Assembly: GCA_963676845.2 (NCBI GenBank)
Contig: CAXXKK010000033.1
Coordinates: 1-64,000 of the forward strand
Direction of reading: 5' to 3'
DNA: 64,000 bases
Source: G963662675 sp963676845
Lineage (GTDB): Bacteria > Bacteroidota > Bacteroidia > Bacteroidales > Prolixibacteraceae
A program made the translations under genes and the position numbers. This document shows, in pieces, positions 7,869 to 16,014 of the stretch (position 1 is its first letter; every line of letters begins with the position of its first letter). The notes below the pieces were generated by a model. It saw nothing but the letters and a program-made list of their open reading frames with translations, did no database searches and was not told the origin of the DNA.

Positions 7869-8375
7869 TTATTTTTGTTTTATTTCATTCAAATAGTGAA
7901 CCATTTGTTCTATTAGATAACTGGGTTCACGTCGAATACTAATATCAATACTGAAATCAAAATAATTGGGTTCAACATCTGCCCAGCCAATTTTAAATGA
8001 TGCTTTGGACAGTGCCCTTATAACTTGTGCCATATTTGATGAACTCATACTAATGTCGATAAATAAATCAAATTCCTTGTTTAGAAACTCATTTAAGTTA
8101 TCGCTTTTGGGTATTCCCCATCTGTTAAAATCATCTTTACTTATAATATTGGCTGTATTGTCTGCCGATGATCCTTGAGAAAAGCAGAATTCCGTTATTT
8201 TTATTTGCTTACTGATTAATGCTTTTTTTAAGCTTTCAAAAGCAGTACGATCACCGCAATTCCATATTATTCCAGCAGTTTCTGCTGAATCAAGGTTGAT
8301 AAAACGTTTTTTACGTTTTAAGGTCTTCAACCTGTTGTTTAATTGCCAATAAAATAGACGATCTTTTAATCCCAT
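7869..8375 (-). CDS. DUF6913-like hypothetical protein
   Basis: A 168-residue cytoplasmic protein with no signal peptide. It begins with a basic amphipathic segment (MGLKDRLFYWQLNNRLKTLKRKKRF) and continues with alpha/beta-type sequence. I recognise it as a small Bacteroidota protein of the DUF6913 kind; function is unknown. It sits directly upstream of dapA with a 2-base gap, and the -7-like element TATTTTTG lies just upstream on the minus strand (8393 to 8386), so the leader would be very short. Confidence 0.65.
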   Translation of the reverse strand: MGLKDRLFYWQLNNRLKTLKRKKRFINLDSAETAGIIWNCGDRTAFESLKKALISKQIKITEFCFSQGSSADNTANIISKDDFNRWGIPKSDNLNEFLNKEFDLFIDISMSSSNMAQVIRALSKASFKIGWADVEPNYFDFSIDISIRREPSYLIEQMVHYLNEIKQK

Positions 8376-8498
8376 ATGACGGAGGCAAAAATAAGAATTT
8401 GTTTGTGAATAAACTTAGAACATCTAAAAGTAATCTCTTAAATAATTATAATATGAAATGGAATATTGGGAAATTCTTCCATCTTAAAAGAAAAATGT

Positions 8499-10508
8499 TC
8501 ATTCTTCTATCATTTTTAGAAATTCATTCTCGCTAAGAACTGGGATGCCCAGTTTCTCAATTTTTTGCATTTTGGCAGGGCCAATATTGTTGCCACCAAG
8601 GAGATAAGACGTTTTCTTTGAAATTGATCCTACATTTTTTCCACCATGCTTTTCAATTAATTTCTTTAGTTCATCTCTGGAGTGTTTCTCAAAGGTTCCG
8701 GAAATAACAATGCTAAGTCCTTCCAACTTACTACTTCTGTCACTGAGTTCTGATTGGTCTAGCTCAAACTGCAAGCCCTGACTTTTCAATCGCTCAATAA
8801 TCTCTATATTCTCGTTATTTTTAAAATAGGCGATAACGCTTTCTGCAATTTTTTCACCAATTTCATCAATATCAATCAGTTCTTCAAAACTTGCTTTTTC
8901 GAGCATTTCAATGTTGATGAGTTTATTCGCCAGTTTTTTGGCAACCGTTTCACCTACAAATCGAATTCCAAGGCCATAAAGAACCCGCTCAAAAGGGATT
9001 TGTCGGGATTCATTCAGACTTTTCAGAATGCGTTCAGCAGATTTTGCTCCTAATCTTTCCAGTGGAATAAGCTGTTCTGCTTTCAAATCATATAAATCAG
9101 CACTGTTTCTGATTAACATTTCATCATAAAGAAGTTCGATGGTTTCTTCTCCAAGCCCATCAATATCCATCGCTTTTCGACTAATAAAGTGCTCTATTCT
9201 ACCTTTAATCTGAGGAGGGCAACCTGTCTCATTAGGACAGTAATATGCTGCTTCGCCATCTCTGCGAACCAGAGGAGTTCCGCATTCCGGACAATTCCGG
9301 ATAAATTCGACTTTTACAGCCATTGGGTGACGGAGCGAATCGTTAACACCAACTATTTTGGGAATGATTTCGCCTCCCTTTTCAACATATACTGCATCGT
9401 TTAAATGCAAATCCAGGTTTGCAATAATATCAGCATTGTGGAGTGATGCTCGTTTAACAACAGTTCCGGCAAGGGGCACGGGAGTTAAGTTAGCTACAGG
9501 GGTAACAGCTCCGGTTCTACCTACCTGGAAACTTACAGATTCTAGTTTTGTGCTTACCTGTTCTGCTTTGAATTTGTAAGCAATTGCCCATCTGGGGGAT
9601 TTTGCAGTGAATCCAAGGTTGTTTTGCAGACGTCGTGAATTTACTTTGATAACGATTCCATCTGTGGCAACCGGCAGGTTGAAACGTTCTTCATCCCAGT
9701 AGTTTATGTAATTGATAACTTCGTTGATGTCTGCACATTTTTTCGTGTGTTCCGAAACCTTAAAACCCCATTCTTTAGCGAGTTCCAGGGATTCAAAATG
9801 ACCGTCTTTGGGTAGGTTTTCCCCAACTATAAAGTAAAAATAGGCATCCAGTTTACGTTTGGCCACTTCTGCTGAGTTTTGCATCTTCAAAGTCCCTGAT
9901 GCTGCATTTCGTGGGTTGGCAAAAGGCTGTTCCCCAATTTCTTCTCGTACTTTATTTAAGTCGTTGAAGACAGAAAAGGGCAGAAGTATCTCACCACGAA
10001 TATCAAATTTATCTGGGTAATTAGTTCCTCTAAGCTGAAGCGGAATGCTGCGAATGGTGCGTACATTTGCAGTAACATCATCACCTTTTTCTCCATCTCC
10101 CCGGGTAACTGCACGTAAAAGCTTCCCGTTTTCATAGGTGAGACTGATTGATGTTCCATCAAATTTTAATTCGCAGGCAAAATCATAATCTTCATGTATC
10201 TGCTTTTTGATGCGTTGATCAAAGTCAAGTAGCTCATCTTTGGAGTAACTATTAGATAATGAGAGCATCGGGTGTTCGTGTTTTACCTGAGTAAACTCTT
10301 GGTTTATATCGCTTCCAACCCGTTGGGAAGGTGAATTGGAATCAAAATACTCGGGGAATTCAGTTTCCAGCTTTTCCAATTCTTTCAGCTTCATGTCAAA
10401 TTCATAATCGCTGATTGACGGTTGAGATAGGACATAGTATTTGTAATTGTGAAGCTCCAGTTCTTCACGTAATATATCAATTTGTTGTTTTGCTGTTTTT
10501 TTATCCAT
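8499..10508 (-). CDS. ligA: NAD+-dependent DNA ligase
   Basis: LigA seals nicks in replication and repair using NAD+. The 669-residue protein has every expected part: the N-terminal Ia region (YYVLSQPSISDYEFD), the adenylated lysine in CELKFDGTS (K115), the adenylation and OB domains, a four-cysteine zinc finger (CPECGTPL and CPNETGC near residues 405-430), helix-hairpin-helix repeats (GLGEETIELL, GIRFVGETVAKKL), and a C-terminal BRCT domain from about residue 595 (LEGLSIVISGTFE). It is transcribed away from the secreted protease gene. Confidence 0.97.
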   Translation of the reverse strand: MDKKTAKQQIDILREELELHNYKYYVLSQPSISDYEFDMKLKELEKLETEFPEYFDSNSPSQRVGSDINQEFTQVKHEHPMLSLSNSYSKDELLDFDQRIKKQIHEDYDFACELKFDGTSISLTYENGKLLRAVTRGDGEKGDDVTANVRTIRSIPLQLRGTNYPDKFDIRGEILLPFSVFNDLNKVREEIGEQPFANPRNAASGTLKMQNSAEVAKRKLDAYFYFIVGENLPKDGHFESLELAKEWGFKVSEHTKKCADINEVINYINYWDEERFNLPVATDGIVIKVNSRRLQNNLGFTAKSPRWAIAYKFKAEQVSTKLESVSFQVGRTGAVTPVANLTPVPLAGTVVKRASLHNADIIANLDLHLNDAVYVEKGGEIIPKIVGVNDSLRHPMAVKVEFIRNCPECGTPLVRRDGEAAYYCPNETGCPPQIKGRIEHFISRKAMDIDGLGEETIELLYDEMLIRNSADLYDLKAEQLIPLERLGAKSAERILKSLNESRQIPFERVLYGLGIRFVGETVAKKLANKLINIEMLEKASFEELIDIDEIGEKIAESVIAYFKNNENIEIIERLKSQGLQFELDQSELSDRSSKLEGLSIVISGTFEKHSRDELKKLIEKHGGKNVGSISKKTSYLLGGNNIGPAKMQKIEKLGIPVLSENEFLKMIEE

Positions 10509-10662
10509 TATGGGAATTTTGCAATAAAAATAAGAAAACCTCTTTATTGGATTAAATACTTTTAGATTTCTATTTTAAAGATATTTGCTCAAATAAAATT
10601 AGCTTTCAAAGAAAGAGGCTATTTTTATCATTTATTGGAAATAGTAAAAGAAATTAAAGGTA

Positions 10663-13167
10663 ATGGATAAATATATATTGAAGATTTTTTCTGGGGTTCT
10701 TTTTATGATGATGTGGTATGCTGGATTTTCGCAGGTGTCAGATGAGAGTATTCCTGCGAGTTTCAATATAAAAACGAAGAGCTACAAGATTATTCCAACA
10801 ACAGTGCTGGATTCTGTTCGTGTGAAGCTTCGTTTACAGGAAGATGTTATGAACGGAATTTTCAATAGGTATGGAGTCATTCAGGATATTAATGTAAATA
10901 TTAAAGAAGAAGGAGTTCAAACAACATATGATGGTGTAAATATCTGGCAATATGAATTATCCTGTCCTGATGCGTTGTCACTTGGTATCTTTTTCGAGAC
11001 TTACTGTTTGCCAGAGGGAGCAAAAGTTTTTATTTATAATCAAGATAGAACAAAGTTAGTTGGTGGTTTTACCCAAAGGAATAATAATGTAAACGACCAA
11101 CTAATGATTGCTGATTTTGAGGGGAATAGTTTGATTATTGAATATAATGAACCTGTTAATGCGAATTTCTCAGGTGCATTGGTTATTGGGCAAATAAATA
11201 CTGCTTATACTAGATTATCTTCAGAAACAGGACGGTTGTATATTAATTGTCCTGAAGGTGATGACTGGCAGGTTGAGAAAAATGCTGTTTGCCTTATGAC
11301 TTTTAATGACTTTATATATAGTTATTATTGTACTGGTAGTTTGGTAAATAATGTGAGGCAGGATGGAACTCCCTATTTTTTAACAGCCAATCATTGTATT
11401 AGTAATGAAGATGAGGCAAATACATTGATAACTTATTTCAATTACGAGAATTCGGATTGTGGTAGTTCTGATGCTTTGATGAATCAATCTCTTTCGGGAG
11501 CAACGCTCCGGTCAACCAGTGATTATTCTGACTTTACTCTATTGGAGCTAACAGAAGTTCCACCTGAAGAATATTTCCCATATTTTGCAGGTTGGGATGC
11601 TACAGGAAATATACCAGAGCAGGGTACATGTATTCATCATCCTGATGGTGATGCCAAATGTATAGCCTTAGATAAGGATGTAGTTGAAAGTTATGTTTTT
11701 CCGATTCTTTGGAATAATGATCAAACCTCAGATGCCAATACACATTGGGTAGCACATTATGAGTATGGAGCTGATGAAATTGGTTCTTCCGGTTCGGCTT
11801 TGTTTAATGAGAATGGTAGAATTGTTGGTCAGCTTCATGGAGGAGATGACTCTTCTTCATATTTTGGAAAGTTTTCATTATCATGGGATTATAGTTCTTC
11901 ATCTGATGCACAATTAAAAGATTGGTTGGATCCGGATAATACCGGACTTAAGCAATTAGATGGTTATGATTTAACGGGGGAACCTATTGCTGCTTTTTCT
12001 TCGGATGTTGAACTTGCCTGTCTGGGAACTTCAGTTTACATCACAGATGAAAGTAAAAATCTCCCAGATGAGTGGCAATGGAATATTAGTCCGGCAACCT
12101 ATGTTTTTACAAACGGAACAAATGAAAACACTCAAGATATAAGCATCGAATTTTTAGAAGAAGGTACTTATAATATCTCTCTAATTGTGACAAATGAATA
12201 TGGTATAGATACATTGAAATATGAGAATATGGTCGTTGCCGTAGCAGAACTTCCGGTTACATTTGTTGATGTTCCAGATGAAATGACATTCTGTGCCTAT
12301 GAACTGGATGAATATGAGTTTGTTGCTGAAGGAGCCCAAGTATTTTCATTTGAGCTTACTGCTGAAGAATTCTTTGATGTAGAGATAAATGAAAATATGA
12401 TTGCTTTAACAGTTAATGATGAAGCAGATGGATATGGTTCTTTTGATACGTATTTGAAAGTTACCGGAAGCCATGGAGATTGTTCTGCTGCAGATAGTTT
12501 GTTGTTACATGTTGTGTCTCCTGCAAATGATAAGGCTCAGCAAGCGATCGCATTGAAGCTGGGGAATAATTATTCTTTCACGAATGAATGTGGAACGGTT
12601 GAGGAAAATGAAACTATTTCAGCCGGATTTGATCTTGATAACACGGTTTGGTTTTCGTTTGAAGGAACTTCAAATAAAAATCTGACCATTGAAGTTGAGG
12701 GGATATTAAGCCAGATTGCTGTTTATCAGGCAGACTCATATGCTGATTTAGTTTCCGGGGCAAGTTTAGATTATGAGTTTCTGAAAAGGAGTTCAAATGT
12801 CACATCTACAATTACAAGATTAGAAGATTTATATGTAGAGCCAGGAAAAACTTATTGGCTACAGGTTGATGGGTATGAGGGAGATAAAGGAACATTTAAT
12901 GTTAGTTTATTAGGCAATACAATAGAGGTTTATCCAAATCCATCTGACGGTATTTTTAACATGACGGTTTCTAGCTTTAATGAAGGAAATGCGTTGTTTG
13001 AAGTCTTCGATTTAAATGGCAAAAGAATATATTCAGGGATGGAACAGGTTAGTTTGGATGAAAATACCTATAACGTGGATTTGTCAGGAAATCCTTCAGG
13101 TATGTATATTTTCAGAGCAACAATTAATGGGCTATCTATGACAAAAAAATTGGTGTTGGTATTTTAG
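10663..13167 (+). CDS. Secreted trypsin-like serine protease with PKD domain and T9SS sorting tail
   Basis: An 834-residue exported protein. Residues 1-24 are a signal peptide (FSGVLFMMMWYAGFSQ). A propeptide-like region precedes a chymotrypsin-fold protease related to lysyl endopeptidases: CTGSLV near 222, histidine in FLTANHCIS near 244, aspartate in SDYSDFTLLEL near 290, and serine in GSSGSALFNE near 376. A PKD-like beta domain follows (EPIAAFSSDVELACLGTSV, about 443-530), then a second beta domain resembling pre-peptidase C-terminal modules. The end (VYPNPSDGIFNM to MTKKLVLVF) is a type A sorting domain for the type IX secretion system, which is cut off during export. Substrate specificity cannot be told from sequence. 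Confidence 0.9.
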   Translation: MDKYILKIFSGVLFMMMWYAGFSQVSDESIPASFNIKTKSYKIIPTTVLDSVRVKLRLQEDVMNGIFNRYGVIQDINVNIKEEGVQTTYDGVNIWQYELSCPDALSLGIFFETYCLPEGAKVFIYNQDRTKLVGGFTQRNNNVNDQLMIADFEGNSLIIEYNEPVNANFSGALVIGQINTAYTRLSSETGRLYINCPEGDDWQVEKNAVCLMTFNDFIYSYYCTGSLVNNVRQDGTPYFLTANHCISNEDEANTLITYFNYENSDCGSSDALMNQSLSGATLRSTSDYSDFTLLELTEVPPEEYFPYFAGWDATGNIPEQGTCIHHPDGDAKCIALDKDVVESYVFPILWNNDQTSDANTHWVAHYEYGADEIGSSGSALFNENGRIVGQLHGGDDSSSYFGKFSLSWDYSSSSDAQLKDWLDPDNTGLKQLDGYDLTGEPIAAFSSDVELACLGTSVYITDESKNLPDEWQWNISPATYVFTNGTNENTQDISIEFLEEGTYNISLIVTNEYGIDTLKYENMVVAVAELPVTFVDVPDEMTFCAYELDEYEFVAEGAQVFSFELTAEEFFDVEINENMIALTVNDEADGYGSFDTYLKVTGSHGDCSAADSLLLHVVSPANDKAQQAIALKLGNNYSFTNECGTVEENETISAGFDLDNTVWFSFEGTSNKNLTIEVEGILSQIAVYQADSYADLVSGASLDYEFLKRSSNVTSTITRLEDLYVEPGKTYWLQVDGYEGDKGTFNVSLLGNTIEVYPNPSDGIFNMTVSSFNEGNALFEVFDLNGKRIYSGMEQVSLDENTYNVDLSGNPSGMYIFRATINGLSMTKKLVLVF

Positions 13168-13228
13168 GTTGTTACCTTAATCATATCTTTTTAGTTATTT
13201 TTGAAGAAGCAATAAATTTGATTTTATC

Positions 13229-13606
13229 ATGAAAAGGATTATTTCTACAGAAAAAGCACCGGCTGCAATTGGCCCATACAGTCAAGCTATTGAGGTTAAT
13301 GGAACATTATACATTTCAGGACAGGTGCCTATTGATCCTTCCATTGGTAAAATTGTAGACGGCGGAATTCAGGAGCAAACTCTTCAGGTGATGAAAAATA
13401 TTGGTGCAATTCTCGAAGCTGCCGGGTATTCTTATGATAATGTTGTTAAATCGACCTGTTTATTGAGTGATATGGCTAATTTTAAAACTATGAACGAGGT
13501 TTATGGAAAATATTATTCACAAAATCCTCCGGCTCGTGCTGCTTTTGCTGTTAAAGAATTGCCATTAGGAGCGTTGGTCGAAATTGAAACGATTGCTGTA
13601 AAATGA
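13229..13606 (+). CDS. ridA: RidA family enamine/imine deaminase
   Basis: A 125-residue trimeric YjgF/RidA protein that hydrolyses reactive 2-aminoacrylate and related imines released by PLP enzymes. Hallmarks are KAPAAIGPYSQAIEVNGTLYISGQ at the N-terminus, the strand with STCLLSDMANF, and the carboxylate-binding arginine in NPPARAAFAVKELPLGALVEIE. It lies 62 bases after the protease gene and before an unknown gene; no operon is obvious. Confidence 0.95.
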   Translation: MKRIISTEKAPAAIGPYSQAIEVNGTLYISGQVPIDPSIGKIVDGGIQEQTLQVMKNIGAILEAAGYSYDNVVKSTCLLSDMANFKTMNEVYGKYYSQNPPARAAFAVKELPLGALVEIETIAVK

Positions 13607-13757
13607 ATTCGTTGGTTGATTTTCAAGCTCTAATCTTCAATTCTTGATCATCCAACTCTTGTCTTAGGTTAAAAACTTCTTAATCTTTCAGTGAAATATT
13701 ACTCCATTGGATATTGAATCAGGCGTTTGTCCATACTTTTGAGAAAAATTTGAATCC

Positions 13758-14471
13758 ATGGAATATCTACAGGCATCACTTGAACTCAAGAAACTTATAA
13801 AAGAAAAGAATGAACTTATTCTTTCCAGGAAAACGATTCCCGGAAAGTTTAATTTTATGTTTGTGAATAAGTCTGATGGTGAGCTTGTTGAGCTGGATAT
13901 GGCTTCATATACAAATGAATTTGTCCTTCAAACCTTGAGTGAATTTCCGGAATCAAAATCGTTTGTAATTACAGATGTGGCAACGATGGACGTGAAGGGG
14001 AAGCAGTTGACATACTGGTTATATAAAGCTTACCATTTTGAAGTGGAGAAAGGATTAGTTTATTATCAGTTAGTTGATAAAGATACTTTTGAACCTGTTG
14101 GAGAGCTCCAGTTTAGCAATTTGGAGGACAATATATTTTATAAAGTTAGTGCCCCTGAGTTTGAAGAAAGTTCAAATAATGCCATGGAAGCTGATGTCGA
14201 AATTCCTGGCAAGAAGAGCATTGTTTTTCTGATTGGAAACATGGATGAATCTCGATTGTTGTTTGATATTCAGAGACTTATTTTTGAGACGGTGAATAAT
14301 GTTCAACGCCATACAACACTTGACTTTCATTTTATTGTAAATGTTTCCAAATTTAATGGAACACCTTCACCCGATTTTTTGAAGAAAGTAAAAGCAATTG
14401 AGGATTTTACAAAAGAATATGTTACTCCTGAATATCCAAATGCTGAATTCGTTTTTGATATTGAGAAGTAA
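13758..14471 (+). CDS. Hypothetical protein
   Basis: A 237-residue protein I do not recognise. It has no signal peptide, no membrane segment and no cysteine cluster. The N-terminal 20 residues form a charged amphipathic helix (LELKKLIKEKNELILSRK); the remainder alternates short strands and helices, and the last third (IPGKKSIVFLIGNMDESRLLFDIQRLIFETVNNVQRH) reads as an alpha/beta unit. Codon use matches its neighbours and an ATG start is clear, so it is very likely a real gene. Confidence 0.7.
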   Translation: MEYLQASLELKKLIKEKNELILSRKTIPGKFNFMFVNKSDGELVELDMASYTNEFVLQTLSEFPESKSFVITDVATMDVKGKQLTYWLYKAYHFEVEKGLVYYQLVDKDTFEPVGELQFSNLEDNIFYKVSAPEFEESSNNAMEADVEIPGKKSIVFLIGNMDESRLLFDIQRLIFETVNNVQRHTTLDFHFIVNVSKFNGTPSPDFLKKVKAIEDFTKEYVTPEYPNAEFVFDIEK

Positions 14472-14671
14472 AATCTTAGAAATATTCAGGCGTACTTTTT
14501 CATTCTGTAACCTTCCTATATTAATTATTGATTCGAATTGATTTTTAGATAGATAACTAAAAATCTCGATTTTTTACAGGTATGGATCGCATGTACTATC
14601 AGATTACATAGAGCCTTTGGAAAATGAGTCTAACATTTTTTTCAATTTCATTTTTAGAATGTAAAATAGTT

Positions 14672-14693
14672 GAACATTTGTTCTATATATTTG
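14672..14693 (+). promoter_or_regulatory. Promoter-like -7 element with adjoining palindrome before the NifX-like gene
   Basis: TATATTTG (14686-14693) matches the Bacteroidota -7 consensus TAnnTTTG, 28 bases before the start codon. The inverted repeat GAACATTTGTTC (14672-14683) stands directly upstream and would overlap the polymerase site, as an operator might. It resembles the TetR-cluster palindrome but has a two-base centre instead of one. Confidence 0.45.
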
Positions 14694-14720
14694 TAGCAGA
14701 AATGTATAAAACAATTGTCG

Positions 14721-15077
14721 ATGAAAATAGCTATTCCAACAAAAGAAAATAAGGTTGATGATCATTTTGGTCATTGTGAGTATTTTACGGTGTATGAGTT
14801 GAATGAGGATAAGGAAGTGATGAAGTCTGAAAAGCTGGAAACATCCAAAGAGTGTGGTTGTAAATCAAATCTTGCGGAAGAATTATCAGAAAAAGGAATT
14901 TCGTTGATGCTTGCAGGTGGTATTGGTGGTGGTGCCATCGCAAAGTTAAAACAATATAATATTGAGGTAATTGCAGGTTTCAAAGGAAGTATTGACGAGG
15001 CATTTGATAAATGGAAAAACAATGAATACCTGACAAACTTTTCTATTTGTACAGAACACGATGAGTGTTCACATTAA
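14721..15077 (+). CDS. NifX/NifB-like (dinitrogenase iron-molybdenum cofactor) family protein
   Basis: A 118-residue protein from the ATG at 14721 (a TTG at 14715 is the alternative). It shows the family start MKIAIPTKENKVDDHFGHC, in which the HFGHC motif marks the fold, then ECGCKSNLAEEL, the glycine-rich LAGGIGGGAIAKL turn, and a histidine/cysteine tail (CTEHDECSH). Members carry iron-sulfur or Fe-Mo precursors in nitrogenase assembly, but many stand-alone copies occur in anaerobes without nitrogenase. No nif genes are near, so a general iron-sulfur or metal-carrier role is more likely here. Confidence 0.85.
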   Translation: MKIAIPTKENKVDDHFGHCEYFTVYELNEDKEVMKSEKLETSKECGCKSNLAEELSEKGISLMLAGGIGGGAIAKLKQYNIEVIAGFKGSIDEAFDKWKNNEYLTNFSICTEHDECSH

Positions 15078-15182
15078 TTTGAATAGTTGTTTATAGTATT
15101 TCATATATAAGTTTTGCAACTATTTTTTAGGGAACAACAAATGTTATTTCCTAAATTTCCAACAAAATCATTTTTCATAAAA

Positions 15183-15217
15183 GGTGTTAGCAGGTTGAAG
15201 AGCTAACACCTTTTTTT
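15183..15217 (+). terminator. Terminator after the NifX-like gene
   Basis: GGTGTTAGC (15183-15191) pairs perfectly with GCTAACACC (15202-15210), followed by seven T. Confidence 0.92.
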
Positions 15218-15534
15218 ATTGAGCTGTAGGATAAAAATTAGTTCTGAGTAGTGATATTTTTATAAGATGAGAAATTTTAAATCGTAAATGATAATAGGAT
15301 TTTTATGCATTTTTGTAATCTATTAAATAGAAAATAATGGATATTTATACATTTATCCTTCTGGGAAATGAAAATTAATACAATGAAGGGCAATATATTA
15401 TAAAACATATTTGTCAGTTCTATTATCTGATATATAGTGTTTTATAGGTGTATTTGTTTCGTGTTTGTTTTTACTTTTTAAGAAATTTTAAGGATTTTTT
15501 AACGAAGCTCTAAAATATATGCTATATTAGCAAT

Positions 15535-15662
15535 GCTTTTGAAAAATAAAGCATAAGAAAATAAGAATACCTTTTCTCTTTAAACCAATATCTATTTTCT
15601 GATCTAACTAAACTAAATTATGGACAACGGGTTATCATGACGATGATAGCCCGCTTTTTATT
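15535..15662 (+). ncRNA. Candidate small RNA ending in an orphan terminator
   Basis: An intrinsic terminator with no gene before it implies a short transcript. The stretch begins after a promoter-like AT-rich segment (TATATTAG at about 15523) and ends at the hairpin at 15628-15653. Boundaries are a guess; the upstream -33 element is not convincing. It could also be a leader transcript linked to the heme locus 350 bases downstream. Confidence 0.3.
15628..15662 (+). terminator. Orphan intrinsic terminator
   Basis: CGGGTTATCAT (15628-15638) pairs with ATGATAGCCCG (15643-15653) through a GACG loop with one G-U pair, then CTTTTTATTT. Confidence 0.8.
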
Positions 15663-16014
15663 TGGTAAAATTCAAAATTCCACTTAAGATCGTTTAGTTC
15701 AGTTTATAATTCATCTATCGTTTCACATTCACATTTCCATTTCATCATTCATTCTGGTTTAAGAAAACAACAATCGCTTATTGTCATTGCAGTTTAGAAT
15801 ATTTTGCAAGAAATATAAATCGAATAGTTTACACAGAAACGACTTTCTTAAATATAATTATGGGAGTATAGAAGTATGAGTAATCACCAATACTTGGGAT
15901 TTTACTCTTAAGAAATAGCCACAATATGTGATTGATGGGTAAAGTCGCATGTTGTTATTTTGCTTTCTCTTAAAAGAATGAAATCATTATTAACATATAT
16001 AATTGGTGATAGGA

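Larger units (their letters stand above)
15218..16014. other. Long AT-rich intergenic region upstream of the hmu locus
   Basis: About 800 bases with no supportable protein gene on either strand. It is strongly AT-rich. It holds one clear terminator-like hairpin (15628-15662) without an upstream gene, which suggests a short non-coding transcript. I see no cobalamin-riboswitch B12-box or other named riboswitch. Confidence 0.6.

Noticed and set aside
15218..16014. Cobalamin or other known riboswitch before the TonB receptor
   Set aside because: I found no B12-box or matching conserved helices in this AT-rich spacer.
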